A DNA stretch of 64,000 bases from contig CABFPE010000079.1 in the NCBI GenBank assembly GCA_900660155.1, positions 171,017 to 235,016 on the forward strand, given 5' to 3'. The translations under genes were made by a program, and so were the position numbers. The DNA comes from Hofstenia miamia. Taxonomy: Eukaryota > Xenacoelomorpha > Acoela > Hofsteniidae. Positions 22,101 to 34,630 of the stretch are shown here, in pieces. Position 1 is the stretch's first letter. Each line of letters begins with the position of its first letter. Under the pieces are notes generated by a model. The model saw only the letters and a program-made list of their open reading frames with translations, searched no databases and was not told where the DNA came from.

Positions 22101-23980
22101 AAAATTTGGGTGAAATATGTTACGTTGCAAGAATCTAGGAGGGTTGGTTATAACTTAAGTTTGAGTGTATTTGACTCCCATAGATTTCATTTCAATTACA
22201 ATCTAACTAAAAGATTTAAAATTAAAATGTTTTAGGTGTCAAAAAATCACCAAAAGAGGCTAATTTCATCCAACCTGACAGTTGAAGATATAACAGACTT
22301 CGTAAATGACTTCATTAAAAAAGCAAAAACAAAATTGCATAAAGAGGCTGGATATTCTTCTAATGCATATGGAATGAGCAAACTAGCCATGATTGCAATG
22401 ACTAAGGCAGGTACATTTCAAATTTCAACTGCAAAACCACAGTTTAATGATTTGCATCAATTAAGAATTGAATATATTTAATTATGGCCTCATTATTTTG
22501 AATAATTATTTTTAATCAAATTAAATTTTTGTAAAGGAATAAACTGACACATATTGGTCTTAGGAGTTATAACAAATTGGACTTTTATGGATCTTGATTG
22601 GAGATCAATATTCAGTATCAAAATGGATGTGTGTCTATAAATAGATGCACCAACATGTTCATTAGATGTTTATCATTAATTGGGCATTGAAAAATTTTGC
22701 AGTCATTGTGCAACGAAATCTTTTCGAATCAAAGGCATGTATAAACCCATTAAAGATTGACCTTCATTTAAGTGTGTAAGCGGGCCAGGCTGTAAAAAAT
22801 ATTCATGTGGACTGTGGGGCCATTCAAAATAAATGAATTATTGGCTGAAGTGTGGGCCACAATTCTTAGCTAATCTTATAAAATGTGATATCTTAAATCA
22901 CTTCCGCAAATGTTTTCAGTTTGCATTGTAACAAACTTGTACAGACTCTAAATTTTATATTGATATTTTTCCATACAAGTTCTATTTTTCTCGTGTTTTG
23001 TTTTTGGTTATGTAACATACTGATTATTGCGCTAAAAGTTGTTGGCCAAATTGAGTCAAATGTAAGTTTCAGATCAGGCTGAGCCAATTTTTGAAAAACT
23101 ACATGGCTTGCTATTTGCACAATTCAAAAATATTAATGGCCAAATTTGGAAGAAATCCCATCACTTTGATATATTATATATCAAAATTAGCTAGGTAATG
23201 GCATTTTTTCAATATCTTCAGTTAAATATATCTAAAGCTTAATAGGCTAATGAAAATTTGGAAAAACTTTTGCATTGATATTCTAATTTTGCATAAATGA
23301 ATTTAGCAAAAGTATAATTCAGCGATCCCCTAAAAAGGGGCAAGGAAGCAAAACTAGATGCCTGACTAAAAATACAAAAATGATTTCGTGCTGATTTTAG
23401 AATTTAATTTTTTTCAATTGTTGTTTTACTAGTGATAGACACTGCCAGTTCTTTTGGTACGATACGTCAAATGGAATTTTTTTGCCCATGAAATTTATTG
23501 ATTACCATTGTCAACTCAACAGTTTTATTGCTGACTTGGTTTAAAGCATTTTCTAGCTGAACGCACACAAATGATAATCTAACAAAAGTAAAATTTAAAA
23601 CTAAAAGTTTTCGGCATGTAGTTTCTTAAATTTTTGTCACAAAACATGGTTGCCCTTATTTTGCCTTAATCCTTGTCATTGTCTCATTGTTTCACTATTA
23701 TTGCATGTTTTGTAACTATTATATTTATTTATATATATATACATAGTTATTGATGTAAATAAAAAGGCATCACATTTAGGTCCAAGCACGTGAGTTTGTC
23801 AAAGATAAAATCGCTGTTGTAGTAATGTGTCCTGGATGGTGCCGAACTGATATGACTGCGGGTGTTGGCTTGCATTCATCTTCAAAGGGAGCAGAGACCG
23901 TAACTTGGTTGGCAACAAAGGAAGACATCCATGATTTGTCTGGAAAATTATTTTCATCAAAAACAGCTACAGAATGGTAA
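19109..23980 (+). CDS. Carbonyl reductase 1-like SDR, copy 2 (5 exons)
   Basis: Exons: 19109-19281, 20738-20888, 20929-21045, 22236-22406 and 23780-23980; 270 codons plus stop. It is the closest relative of copy 1, one codon shorter at the N-terminus (MPRS versus MPSRS). Classical SDR motifs are intact: TGSNKGIG (8-15), NNAG (89-92), VNVSS with catalytic Ser140, YGMSK with Tyr192/Lys196, then CPGWCRTDM. The protein ends TATEW, keeping the C-terminal Trp seen in vertebrate CBR1 and copy 3. Predicted role: cytosolic NADPH-dependent reduction of aldehydes or ketones; substrate unknown. Intron 2 is 40 bp and intron 4 has a GC donor at 22407-22408. All frames are open and no defect is visible. Confidence 0.95.
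20889..20928 (+). other. 40-bp micro-intron 2 of copy 2
   Basis: Begins GTATGT and ends AATTAG, phase 0. The middle TTCTGTTAAATATGCTATTT is identical to copy 1, far more conserved than introns 1, 3 or 4, which are unrelated between the two copies. Confidence 0.9.
22407..23779 (+). other. GC-AG intron 4 of copy 2
   Basis: The conserved codons ATG ACT AAG are followed by GCAGGT. A GT four bases downstream (22411-22412) would give a standard donor but would add four bases and break the frame with exon 5, so the GC donor shared with copy 1 is preferred. The acceptor is CATTTAG at 23773-23779. The reading frame at 22893-23120 inside this intron is not convincing. Confidence 0.75.
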
Positions 23981-26900
23981 AGACTTAATTGCCGTATTGC
24001 AATGTTCAATATTTTGTAAGAATTTTAGAATATAAGTTTCATTTCTAACATTTGCAAAGAATATAGCACTTATAAATATACATTGTGTTATTCAGGTTTC
24101 CAATAATTTCGAATTCATAGGAATCTAAAGGCTTAATTATATTTATATTTTTACTTTCACTTTTGACTGAAGGGATTCAATAGAGTAATTTGAATTGCAG
24201 TAATCATCTGATCAATGAGAAAATAATTGGTGCACTAGTAAGTGATTTTTATGTACCTGTAAATTGTTATTGAGTGCTAGCCATGTCACAATAGATTGAT
24301 TAACAATAAATTCTCAGTGGAGAATAGTCTTGTTTTTCTTGAATGAAAGTATTCTAATGTTTGTAATAAGCTAAATTTCTATACCGCAATTGTGGTGGTG
24401 ATTCAATTATCAATACCTATGGTGTCTTATAATATCACAATTGAAGATGAAGAGAATCTGATAGTTAATTAATTCATATTTTTAAACAGATGAACTTTTT
24501 TGCCATCTATTGTATTCTTTTGGTTGCAATTCAAATTCAACTTTGTTTGACAAGTGAATGTTAATAACATTACTTTGGATACTAATGTTAATTGATTAAA
24601 TGCTAATTATCTATAATATAACTAAAAGGACGTCTGAATCATCAAAGCTAGGAGAGAGGTATACTCATGCTTATTTATGAATATTCAATTATGCTTATAT
24701 TTAAAGTAAATGTATTGATATCATGCTATGAAACTTCCCTCTCTTTTGGTGAGATGAGTAATTTAGTGTTAAGGATTTCACACTGATAAAGGAAAGTAAA
24801 TATATGTTGTTATTAACTGCAAGCTAATACACAAAACAATAGTAGTAATGTCTTGAAAAACATTGTAATATGCACTTCTTTGGCAAGATGTCATTTATAT
24901 TAGCAATATTTTTGTGATAATGAGACATGAGCCTAACATTTGCAGTCACTTGTTTGTATAACAGTAGCATATACAAAATATATATTTGTACATGTATGAT
25001 AACATAGTTACAGTTTAGAGCATATTTTTGCTGATAAACTAGCATGTTGAAACAAGTACTGTCAAGGATGTCTGCTTAGGAGGAATTAAGGACAAAGCAT
25101 TGATGATAGAGGATTTCACACTAAACAAACTTCAAATTTGCAATTTGTTTATTTATTTGAAATGAAAAATGATTGTTGATAATTTGCTACTATAGTTGTT
25201 TTTATCAAAATTTTAGTACCTTGAGGTGACTTGATGTAAGAGGAAAAATTTATTGTTAGCATTTAGAAGTATATTTTTAAATACACTTTTTTTCTAACCC
25301 TGTATCTGAATGTTCTGGGGCAGGATTTGGCAAACAACTGAATAGCATTTTTTCAAACATATTGTAGCATCAGGACCATCAAAACCGTGAAATGAACATT
25401 CTTTTGTAAACTGTTCTCTATTCAACATCAAATTGCACTTCATTTGCAATTCATTCAATTCACTTAATTTTGATTGGTCAATTTAGTTGTCATGCTTAGT
25501 GATGTAGTTAATTTTTTAATTTCAATTTTGTGTATTATTTATTATTAATTGTATAAATAGAAAAAAACTGTGCACATTCAGTTAATAAGAGCTTTAGTTC
25601 AAATAGCTTGAACTCTTGTCACTTTATTTAATCATTTTTTGCCAAGATGACTATGTAATACTAAATTTTCAAATTAAAGAAGAAGGATTTGGCTTGCTTA
25701 TCTGCAATAGCAGGTCCACCTCAGTGTCAGAGTGTGAACTGGATTCCTCTTAATTGGAAGATCATTTGTTTTGCTTAATTTATTTATTTAATTCTAATGC
25801 CTAGTAATTGGTATTTCAGCTTTCACATGAGCCATGAACTTCAATGCTAATAACTTTATTACTCATGCTTAATTGCAATTCCCACACTCAAATTATGATG
25901 GTTAAAGTCTACTTTAGCTTCTTGATAATGGAGTGTAGTGTATATTGTTCTCTCATATGGTTTATTCTAATTACTTGCTAGAATGCTAACAAATGCTTAG
26001 CACCAGTGATTGCTGGCATGTGATACTGATCAAATTATTTAAATTTTCATTGATTCTAGAATATTAAGAAGTAATTAACTTGTATATTTTTATTACACAG
26101 CCAATAGGTGATATCTTCAAGGTTAAGCAGCAGATGCTATAATGATGCTGCTCCTCTTATGCTATTTTACCTTGTTATGGAGATTTTACTACTGAATTGA
26201 TTCAAAATTTTGATCAATTAAAATCTCTACATCTTAGGTTTTCCAATTAAAGTTATTCCTTCAATTCAAATGTTCAGTATTTTTTTGTATCTATTCTATA
26301 AAAACATTGCAAATTGATTTTCTAATACAAAACTAGGTTATTTAAATACAACCCAAAGTTGTTAAATATTTGCTTTGAAAATGTCAAGTGTTGATTCACA
26401 AAGATTGCCATTGCAGGACAGAGGAAGTAGAGTGAGAAACCTGTGGCATAATGGTGTTAAGACAAAAGGATATAAAAAGAAGTAGCTAAGACTATCAGTA
26501 ATTAATTTAATTATACTTTTTTTACAAAACACAGTTATTATCTTTTTAATTGTTATAAAACAATTTGTGCAGTTTTGATATTATGTTTATTGGCAAAATG
26601 GTTTGGAAAAAATCAAAAAGATGAACCTGCAAAAGCTAATTAAATGATGTTGTGTAATCAAAAGCAGATGATGAACAAATTAATGAATTGTAAGGAAATT
26701 TGAATCTAAGAACAGGTACATGCTGTTTGTTTAATTGTTTATGCAATATGATTATAAATAGTGTGAAATGGATTTATTTGATGATGAATTTACTTCATTT
26801 GATTTCTTTTATTGTGTTATCAGGTTTGATTATAAATGTCAATGGAAATCTAAATGTCTGAGCACATGACTAGTTCTTGGGTGGTCTCCAGATTTTATTA

Positions 26901-28645
26901 AAGAGATTCTTGAAGCAGATGCACATAATTCAAAATGTGGTGCAGCTGTCTAGCTGAGACTTCTCTACGTGCTCTTAGGTTAGGTTTAAGTGTAGGGGTT
27001 TTTATTCATTGTGGCTTTCCAACTGATTCATTCACTATAATAAAATATGTCATCAAATACCTGGACAGCTACTATTTGGCTAACCCTTTTTAGATCTAAA
27101 TTACTAAGGTGTTATAATAATCTTTATTATACATATGAGGTGCCTGCAAGCCCTGAACTGTATTACATGTTGTTTATTGTAATTACTAATTTAGATAGTG
27201 TCATATGTGATCTTTGATTAGGAATGTCAAAATGCCAGTTTTTGCTGATTGTATTGATTGTTCACATGTACTTAGAGTTGAGTTATCTATCTATACATGT
27301 AGGGCTATCTATATGTAGGATCTATAATAAGCTAATACATCCTGGTTGCAAACTTTCATTTATTGCTATTATCAGTTATAACAAGAACAATCCATACACA
27401 AAATTGCTGAGGAACCACAACACACAATCACTGAGAACATTTCCACACCATGAGATTTGTTTTTGAGTCAGAATCACTTCCACAGTAACTGGTGATCCTT
27501 TACCATCCCATGTTCCTCCTTGAGTTTCAGTGCATGGCATTGGATTTCCACCCTGGTAATATCTTGCCACTTCCAATCTAAACAATTTGTTAGTAATACC
27601 TTACACTACTAGAGTGGAAAGCTGGATTAATTGAAATTGTACAACTTGTTAAACAGATTAATTAGAGGAAATTGTTACAGCTTACTGAAATATGTCTCTG
27701 ATACTACTTGTACAAATTCTACAAACCCATCACATGTTTGTGGTTGTTAATGTGTGTTGAAGTAACCTCATCATCATTTAATTTACTGCTGCTCAGCAAC
27801 TTAATTTTATGACTACTGTTTATTGCATATACTTAAATTGCTTGAATTACTTAGGAATAAGTAGCTTTACAATTGTTTGAACTTAACATTAATGCAAAAT
27901 TTATAAATTAGTCTAAATTAGTCAGCACATTTGTATGTTACTTTTAGGATAGTTACTGTTGATCTCAATTTTTCAAGTAAAGAAGTATTTTATACAGTCC
28001 CCTTACCATGCTGGGTGAAAGTTAAAAATTATTGTAGTTTTGAACTCAATGAATGAGCATTTACTAAGTTAACTAATGTTTAGATAGTCAATCAGTAAAA
28101 ACTTATCTTACTAATTTAATAGAAGAGTGAAAAATAAACAACAGATCTTAAGGTTTTCTAACAACTTCACTAAATTTATTATCAATATAAGGTAGTTTAA
28201 AATATGAATTAAGAGAATATCATAGCAATAATTTTTTCTCCTTTAAGTTTTGTTTCACTACAAATGGTTACCATTACAAATAAATATAATGACTTAGCAT
28301 TTGTTCACATTTTTTACTGGTATCATTAAATATAAATGATACAGATAGTGTAAGTGATGAAGACTTTGACAATTTATCCAAAGAGTTAACTAAAAACTAC
28401 TAATCCTAACTGCCTATGTTAGTTAAACTTGCATTTATCTTTTTTAAAATAATGATAATAAAATAAGATTTCATAAAAGAAACTTGATTCTAATTATATA
28501 GCTAACACATGACACTATCAAGTACTGTACTCATACAAAAGTGATTATACAGTAAGATAACTATCAGATAAATACATATGTAAAGTAGAATTGTTTTACT
28601 TGCATTAAAGGAATTACTGATTAACTTTAAGAATAGTCACAAATA
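23981..28645. other. Gene-free, CpG-poor intergenic sequence
   Basis: No gene or named transposon recognised. From about 24,650 onward CpG almost disappears by eye, while TpG and CpA are plentiful. A minus-strand frame at 27376-27585 has a non-repetitive translation (VARYYQGGNPMPCTETQGG near its start) that I cannot place; it could be a transposon relic or an isolated exon. Confidence 0.5.
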
Positions 28646-29122
28646 CAGTAGTGATCAAAAATCTTTTTGAGGATGAAAAACTTAGTATCTTCACAATTTT
28701 TTGTAATAATTTATTCAAAATATTCTGAAATATTGGTTGTCAAATCTTGTACAAATCCCATTACTATGCTAATTGAGATGTAAATTTGAACATTGTAATT
28801 GGATTTACACAAGATTTTATGACCAATGTTTTAGAAACTTTTGCATAAATTTTTACAAAAAATTGCGAGCATAATAAGTTTTTCATACTGAATATGATTT
28901 TTGTGTTACATTTTACATACCATGAATATTTTCTTACATAGTTTTAGGGGGCCCCTTTACAGGGTCATAGGATGAAAATTTAGTTGCTCACATAAAAATT
29001 GAGGAAAAACTTGAATTCACAATGCTAAAATTAACCCAATTGCAAGAAATCAAAGCTATAGTGTTGATCACTCTAAAAAGAATTTGTTCAGTTAGGTGTG
29101 TATAAACTTTTGATCACTACTG
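28646..29122. mobile_element. Tc1/mariner-type MITE, 477 bp
   Basis: Ends are inverted repeats CAGTAGTGATCAAAAATC and, read inverted from the right, CAGTAGTGATCAAAAGTTT. TA flanks both sides (28644-28645 and 29123-29124). CAGTRGTGATCAAAAG-type ends are characteristic of Tc1-like elements. The interior has no transposase, so this is a deleted non-autonomous copy. Confidence 0.85.
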
Positions 29123-29124
29123 TA

Positions 29125-31810
29125 AGCTATTCATTTTAAGCAGAAAATGTTAGTAGGTTAAAAAATACTAATTCAATATGAAAAAAATTGTGAGCTTTTT
29201 AATAACTGACTTTCCTGTACTTTTTCCTTGATTGTTTTTTCCTTCAATTTTTGTTGTACTTTTTAGCACTTTTTCATGTACATAAATTAGGTCTGTTAAA
29301 TTTAAATTTCAAGTTCTAGCCAAGCTGTTTAATAATTTGATTATGGCAAATGAGTGGCTTGTGCATTTCAAGCTTTTTCCACTACAGAACCAGGCTCTTT
29401 TTGACATTGAACATTCTCAAATCTTCCAAATTATTATTTAATAGACACCTCTCTCTCAGAAAATCTTATTGTAAGTATCCATTTTGACAGAAATTCAGAA
29501 GAATTGAGATTTCATAGAATGAAAAAAGTACCAACTGGTATAAATCTAAGGGTATGCAGATGTTTTACCCCCATGTGCTTTTGCCTCTGAAATTTTGCCT
29601 TACTGTATTTTTGCCCTATGTGTCTCTGACTATTTTTAAAGTCTAAAACAACAGTCCACAGCCATTTTATACATTTTTAGTGGTAGGATATTTAATTTCA
29701 TATTTATTAATGTTGCAATTTCTTAATATCATATTTTCAATAGCATAATTGTTACAAATGACTTTTCCTAAACCTATCTCAAAGCCATATTTCTTCATCA
29801 CTTTATAAGTGTAAGACCTTAGCCAAGGTCTCAAATGAATGTTTCATAAACCTAAGCCCTAAACCCTAATTCCCAAAGTTCAGGCAATCCCTATGGAAAC
29901 AGGATATTTCATCTTCTGCGAGCTATGTGCTCTCATAAGAAATCAGATCAAATGTGTTGGTGAAAATGGTCAACATTTGTTTCTGAAATGCACAACTTCA
30001 AGGTTGTGCATTTAAAATTGAGACCTATTTCCAAATGAGGTCCTAACATCAAAATAATAAAAGCCTTAATCCATGTGAAAAAATTTTTTATCATGGTTAT
30101 AAGTCAGTATTTTCAGAAAATATGTATTGCCTTTCCACAATTGCAGAGTCAATAGGTTCAGCTTTCATTACACAATAAGATAGTTAATTACATCCATTTT
30201 AATCCATTCTAGCTTAGCAGGGCCAATGTCAATGCCTAATTTCACTATGTTGTTTTCATCAATCTGCAGTTAATGTTGTGGCTTTAAGATAGGATAGGTT
30301 GATATGAGCATAGAATTTTAGCTGTTGCAGTTATTGTTCTAAGATCTTGATAGGAATATATTTGTTTCTGTCTTTATTATACTTGATGCTGGTTGTCAGC
30401 TGGTTGTAGGAACACTACAGATAGTGGCATTTCCGGAAATTTAATACAATTTCTTATTAATCACCAGCAGGCAGTTCTATGATTTATTGTAATAATTGTC
30501 TATTGAATGGGGTATCCTATTCTGTAGATGCAGTTATGATAGTGTAGCATTTTTGTTCAAAAGAGTTTAGTGCCACATATTGTACCCCACATGTACTTTC
30601 TGCAAGTATCAGTTAGGACATGTACATCATGAGGTGTGATTGTCAACTTGTTAATGATTAGTGTAATCAGTAGTGTGCCCAAAGGATTCTTCTTATTGAC
30701 TATTCTCAAGCAATATTTTGTGTTCTTTCCAGGTGGAAGCATCATTTAAATGTGCTGTATAATAGCCAATTCTGCAGATTGGTGGAGATAGGAATAATCA
30801 GTAGCTGTGATTGCTGTGCAGATGTTATTAACCTTACTAAAAGTATTGATTGAATGACAAAATGCAAAAGATGAATGAATATCAGTGATTGATAATGGAG
30901 CTTATTTCTCTGCAATATTTTGTAAGATTGAGCCTGTAATAATATCTTAAGTGTGAGGCATTTGTCCACTATTAGACAATGTTGAGGGCAAACATGGGGG
31001 TAGAGATCTGTGTGTGTGTGTGTAATAGTGCTGCAGTGGAATCATGGAAGTCTTGTAATCTCAGAACAATAAAATTTTGTGGTTTTAGTATAAAGAATTT
31101 ACCCAGACTAAATTCCAGTTCATGGCCTTCAGCAACAACAATGTTGCTTTGTTCAAAATCTTTTAAGATTATTGCCAAACAAATTTTATTGATGTTGGCA
31201 AGGTAGTAAGCCAGTAACATTTTATTCAAAAGAATCTAAGAAACACAAGATCATCTTTGCTGGCAGCTTTCCAGAGATCATTTTGCAGATGCAGATCTCT
31301 GACTGAATGCAGATGATAGAGGAGTGTGAATTGCAGCAGCATTTTTTAGACTGTGGTAAAATAAGTGGTTGTAGCACTGTCTCTTCTGTAATTCTAGATT
31401 GTAATGTCTGTTTAGCATAAGAAGTATTTTAGTGCCCTTTTTGGACAACTCTGTGAATTTTCTAACTGATGTGTACAATGCATGGGTGGTCTGTCATTAT
31501 AATCACAGCAATCAGCAATTAACTTATAATATGTGTACAAAGGTTTTATATATGGTGCATTCTTTAATCTAATTCTAATAACAGATTGTAAGCATATTTG
31601 AAAACTGAATTAACTGTTGTAATTGTAACCTAAAGTTTAGTTTCTAAGCACAGTGGCACCATTGTGCACCAAAAAATGTAGGGCAATTTTTATTCTTGTA
31701 ACTGTTTAAAAAATTTTCTACAATAGCATTGGGGATGTAAGAAAAAAAATCAGTTCCCACACAGCATTTAAATAAGTTTTCTTTACAAATGTAAATGAAA
31801 ATATAGAAAT
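29125..31810. other. Gene-free, CpG-poor intergenic sequence
   Basis: No gene recognised. Several short frames on both strands (30557-31478) lack any family resemblance. A patch reading CCTAAGCCCTAAACCCTAA at about 29853-29871 resembles telomeric repeats but is too short to matter. A short (TG)n run lies near 31011-31022. Confidence 0.45.
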
Positions 31811-32850
31811 TTTAGGGCGAATTGACCTCATTTCAATTTGCAAACTACAAAAATTACTTTTCTGACAATGGCAAAGAAAATTATGAGAGGGGCAGTCCTG
31901 CTATAGAGCTACGCCACAGGCTGAACTTTTAAATTTGCCACCATTACATGCTAAATTCAATTTACATTCATAAGTTGTGCATTCAAATAAAAATGACAAT
32001 CACAGAGGAATCACACTTTCTGTGTGAATGAGCTGGCATTAAATTCAGCTAATAAATTGCGTCTGAATCTATTTCAATCTCAAACATTTGAGCGTAAAAG
32101 GAATCGCAAGAAGTGAATGATTACGTTTAGCATTGATTGGCTAAAATACTCAACTATTTCCACTATTACCCGCCAAATCAACATTATATCACAACATAAT
32201 AATGTTTTGCTTCAAGTAGTTTATTCATTGCCTTTATATCTGTTGGGAGTGGGTATAATTATAGACTATTTTAGCGGCTGAAACAGTTATTAGCAGTAAA
32301 TCAGACAAGCTCATACTGTGTCATGTGCACAACACGCAGCCCTGGTTGAACGCATTTATGAGCCTGCTATTGAAAAGGCGGCTCATCAATGCTAGACGAA
32401 TGATCTGTGGAACAAGCATTTGATTACTAATGTTTATGGCCAACAAGATACAGTTTCTTAGTCAGCCTTAATAATGGCTGCATATGGTTAGGTGAAATAC
32501 ATATTTATATTTAAGTCCATATATCCAAAACATGAAAGTTTGGACATGCACTTAGCACCTGTAGATTTATTCAAATATCTAGAGAAAACTGGCCTATGTG
32601 AATGCTTTGAAGAAATATATTCTTTATTAAACATCATTCTAAGCATTCCTGTATCAACTGCTTCTGTTGAAAGAAGTTTTTCTTTCATGAAAAGAATAAA
32701 AAGTTTCCTTCGGATTACTACTTGCCAAGATAGGCTTACGAACTTAGCAATAGTTTCGATTGAAAAATAATTACTTCTTGATATAAGAAAGAATGGTGAA
32801 CGATTTTATGATGCTGTAATTGATAATTTTACGAAAAAAGAACATTGATT
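31811..32850. other. CpG-containing island within the CpG-poor block
   Basis: In contrast to both flanks, this roughly 1-kb stretch has many CpG sites (for example AGAGCTACGCCACAGG at 31905, GGCGGCTC at 32379, CTAGACGAATG at 32393). It contains the hAT transposase fragment at 32492-32846. The simplest reading is a younger inserted element, though I could not define its ends. Confidence 0.5.
32492..32846 (+). pseudogene. hAT transposase C-terminal fragment
   Basis: The frame to 32770 ends in a clear hAT-family dimerisation domain: LLNIILSIPVSTASVERSFS, then FMKRIKSFLR and QDRLTNLAIVSIEK. After a TAA at 32768-32770 the same frame goes on with LLLDIRKNGERFYDAVIDNF, the usual end of TTF-type/ZMYM-like hAT transposases, so one in-frame stop interrupts it before the natural end near 32846. 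The DDE catalytic core is not visible upstream. It is a dead fragment of a DNA transposon. Confidence 0.85.
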
Positions 32851-32979
32851 AAATCTAGTATTTAAATAGAATTTTTATCACTGAATTCTATTAAGTTGAA
32901 TGAATGAGGCATTTATTGTTCAATTTATATTATATTTAACATTTGTATTGCCCTTTACATAGAGAGTGTGTTAATCCCC

Positions 32980-33896
32980 CCCAGATAACAATTTTGGTTG
33001 TTTTTACGTTGTTTATGGTTGTTTCATACTTTTGGTTGTTGCAGCAACCATTAACATCCTAAAAACAACCATTAATACTAATTAGAGCAACTAAAAATAT
33101 GATAATTTAAGATTCAAGCAGATGCTTGCAAATAGAATTCACTTCATCATTTTGATTACTAGATCATTTTTATATAAAGAACAGAATTGCAAAAAGCTTT
33201 TTTGAAATATTAAATTTGTGAAAAATTATAATATACTTGGTAAGCAAATTTTCAAAATAATTTATTCATGAATATTTGGACACCTTCAAATTATCTGTCA
33301 GATAAAAAAGTTACATTTGAGAAGAAAGTTACATTGAAGAAAAAAAATATTATGATTTAAAAAANNNNNNNNNNNNNNNNNNNNNNNNNNNNNNNNNNNN
33401 NNNNNNNNNNNNNNNNNNNNNNNNNNNNNNNNNNNNNNNNNNNNNNNNNNNNNNNNNNNNNNNNNNNNNNNNNNNNNNNNNNNNNNNNNNNNNNNNNNNN
33501 NNNNNNNNNNNNNNNNNNNNNNNNNNNNNNNNNNNNNNNNNNNNNNNNNNNNNNNNNNNNNNNNNNNNNNNNNNNNNNNNNNNNNNNATTACTGTTCTGC
33601 CCTTTGTTGGGCTTGTGTTAGTTTAAACAGCAATGTTTAAACTGATTATCAATATAAATTTGATGTATTGCATATAAAAGTAATGCTAGAACAATCATGG
33701 GCAACATAAAATAATGTTGTTACGACCTAAAAATAGTGCTTTTTTATTCAGAAAAAACAACCAAAAAGCTACCTAATATGACATTGTTGGAACAACATTG
33801 TTTAGACCAGTCAAAAGGGTACCATTTCAATGTTAAAACAACCATAAAAAAGCAACTAAAAAACAACGTTGTTTAGACCAAAATTTGTTATCTGGG
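32980..33896. mobile_element. Unclassified TIR element containing an assembly gap
   Basis: The left end CCCAGATAACAATTTTGGT and the right end, read inverted CCCAGATAACAAATTTTGGT, are long inverted repeats. Inside both ends the motif GGTTGTTTTT/ACAACGTTGTTT recurs many times in alternating orientation. A run of N fills 33365-33587, so the size is uncertain. TTAA lies at 32971-32974 but has no partner on the right, so I do not assign a superfamily. CpG sites survive here, suggesting it is younger than the flanks. Confidence 0.65.
33365..33587. other. Assembly gap (223 N)
   Basis: Undetermined bases inside a TIR element with self-complementary internal repeats; such structure may be why assembly failed here. 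Confidence 0.98.
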
Positions 33897-33990
33897 ACTG
33901 GTACAATGGGTAGGAATTTGAACCACCTCAGATCTCTAAGCTGTACCATAGTGGGGCAGAGGAGGTCAAAACACTGACATGTATATTAGC
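33897..33990 (-). repeat. Candidate tRNA-derived SINE head (minus strand)
   Basis: On the minus strand the sequence reads GAGGTGGTTCAAATTCC followed by TACCCATTGTACCAGTCCC. GGTTCAAATTCC matches the RNA polymerase III B box (GGTTCRANNCC) exactly. A convincing A box is not clear, so this could be the decayed head of a SINE or a tRNA pseudogene. It abuts the right end of the TIR element at 33896. Confidence 0.4.
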
Positions 33991-34074
33991 AGTGTGTGTG
34001 ATTGGGTTGCTGCTCTTGCACTAGGAAAATAGTTTCTACCAACACCTGAACTGTCAATCAAATGTAAGAGTGGA

Positions 34075-34330
34075 CTCCTAGTGTGGTGTGAGTGGTTAAC
34101 TCAATGTCTGAGGTTGGATGACTGTTCCAGTGTTTCACTGTTGCTCAGAAGGTCTGTGACAGAATTTGCTTCATCAAAATTTGAATAAAAAAATAATATA
34201 AATTTGTATCTCAATTGTCAGGATTGTATGTATTTTGTGTGCACACACTGGAGAAGGCAACGTGTGTGGTGGTGGAACTAAAACTCTTGGATGGGTCACA
34301 GAATCATCAAATTATTCCTTATGGAGGTAA
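34075..34330 (+). repeat. Candidate tRNA-Ser/Leu-derived SINE
   Basis: GTGTGGTGTGAGTGGTTAAC at 34081-34100 resembles the 5' part of tRNA-Ser/Leu (GTGGCCGAGTGGTTAAGG) after CpG decay, and a B-box-like GACTGTTCCAG follows about 30 bases later. Downstream comes a unique body with GTGTGCACACACTGG. The match is by eye and the boundaries are approximate. Confidence 0.4.
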
Positions 34331-34630
34331 TCTAGCTCAGGCATTTCAATATATGTATTACTGCTGTCTGTGATAAATTCAATTCTTATTTGTTTTTAAA
34401 TTTAGTGTGTTCTAAATTTTTTATTGTTCTTTTTCAAGATTGGAAGTTACAAGTTGTTTTGTTGTTTAACAAGTAATTGTTGCATTCAAGTACCTGAACA
34501 ATAAGTGGCTAGCTTCTTTGTTTTATTATTGTTTGTTGTTTGGAAAGGCATGAATGAATACACCTTGTCACCTACATAGTGTCATTTGCTATAGAGGTGT
34601 TTGTGTCAAGTATTTCATGTAGCTTGGTTA

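Noticed and set aside
22407-22412. Standard GT donor four bases downstream in copy 2
   Set aside because: It would add four bases and shift the frame of exon 5; the GC donor keeps the frame and matches copy 1.
29850-29875. Telomere-like CCCTAAACCCTAA
   Set aside because: About three irregular units only; a similar patch at 54,149 is also isolated. No telomeric array.
30742-31478. Cluster of short frames on both strands
   Set aside because: No recognisable domain, no splice pattern and no conservation clue; expected by chance.
32971-32974. TTAA as a piggyBac-type target duplication for the 32980-33896 element
   Set aside because: There is no TTAA next to the right terminus, so the assignment is unsupported.
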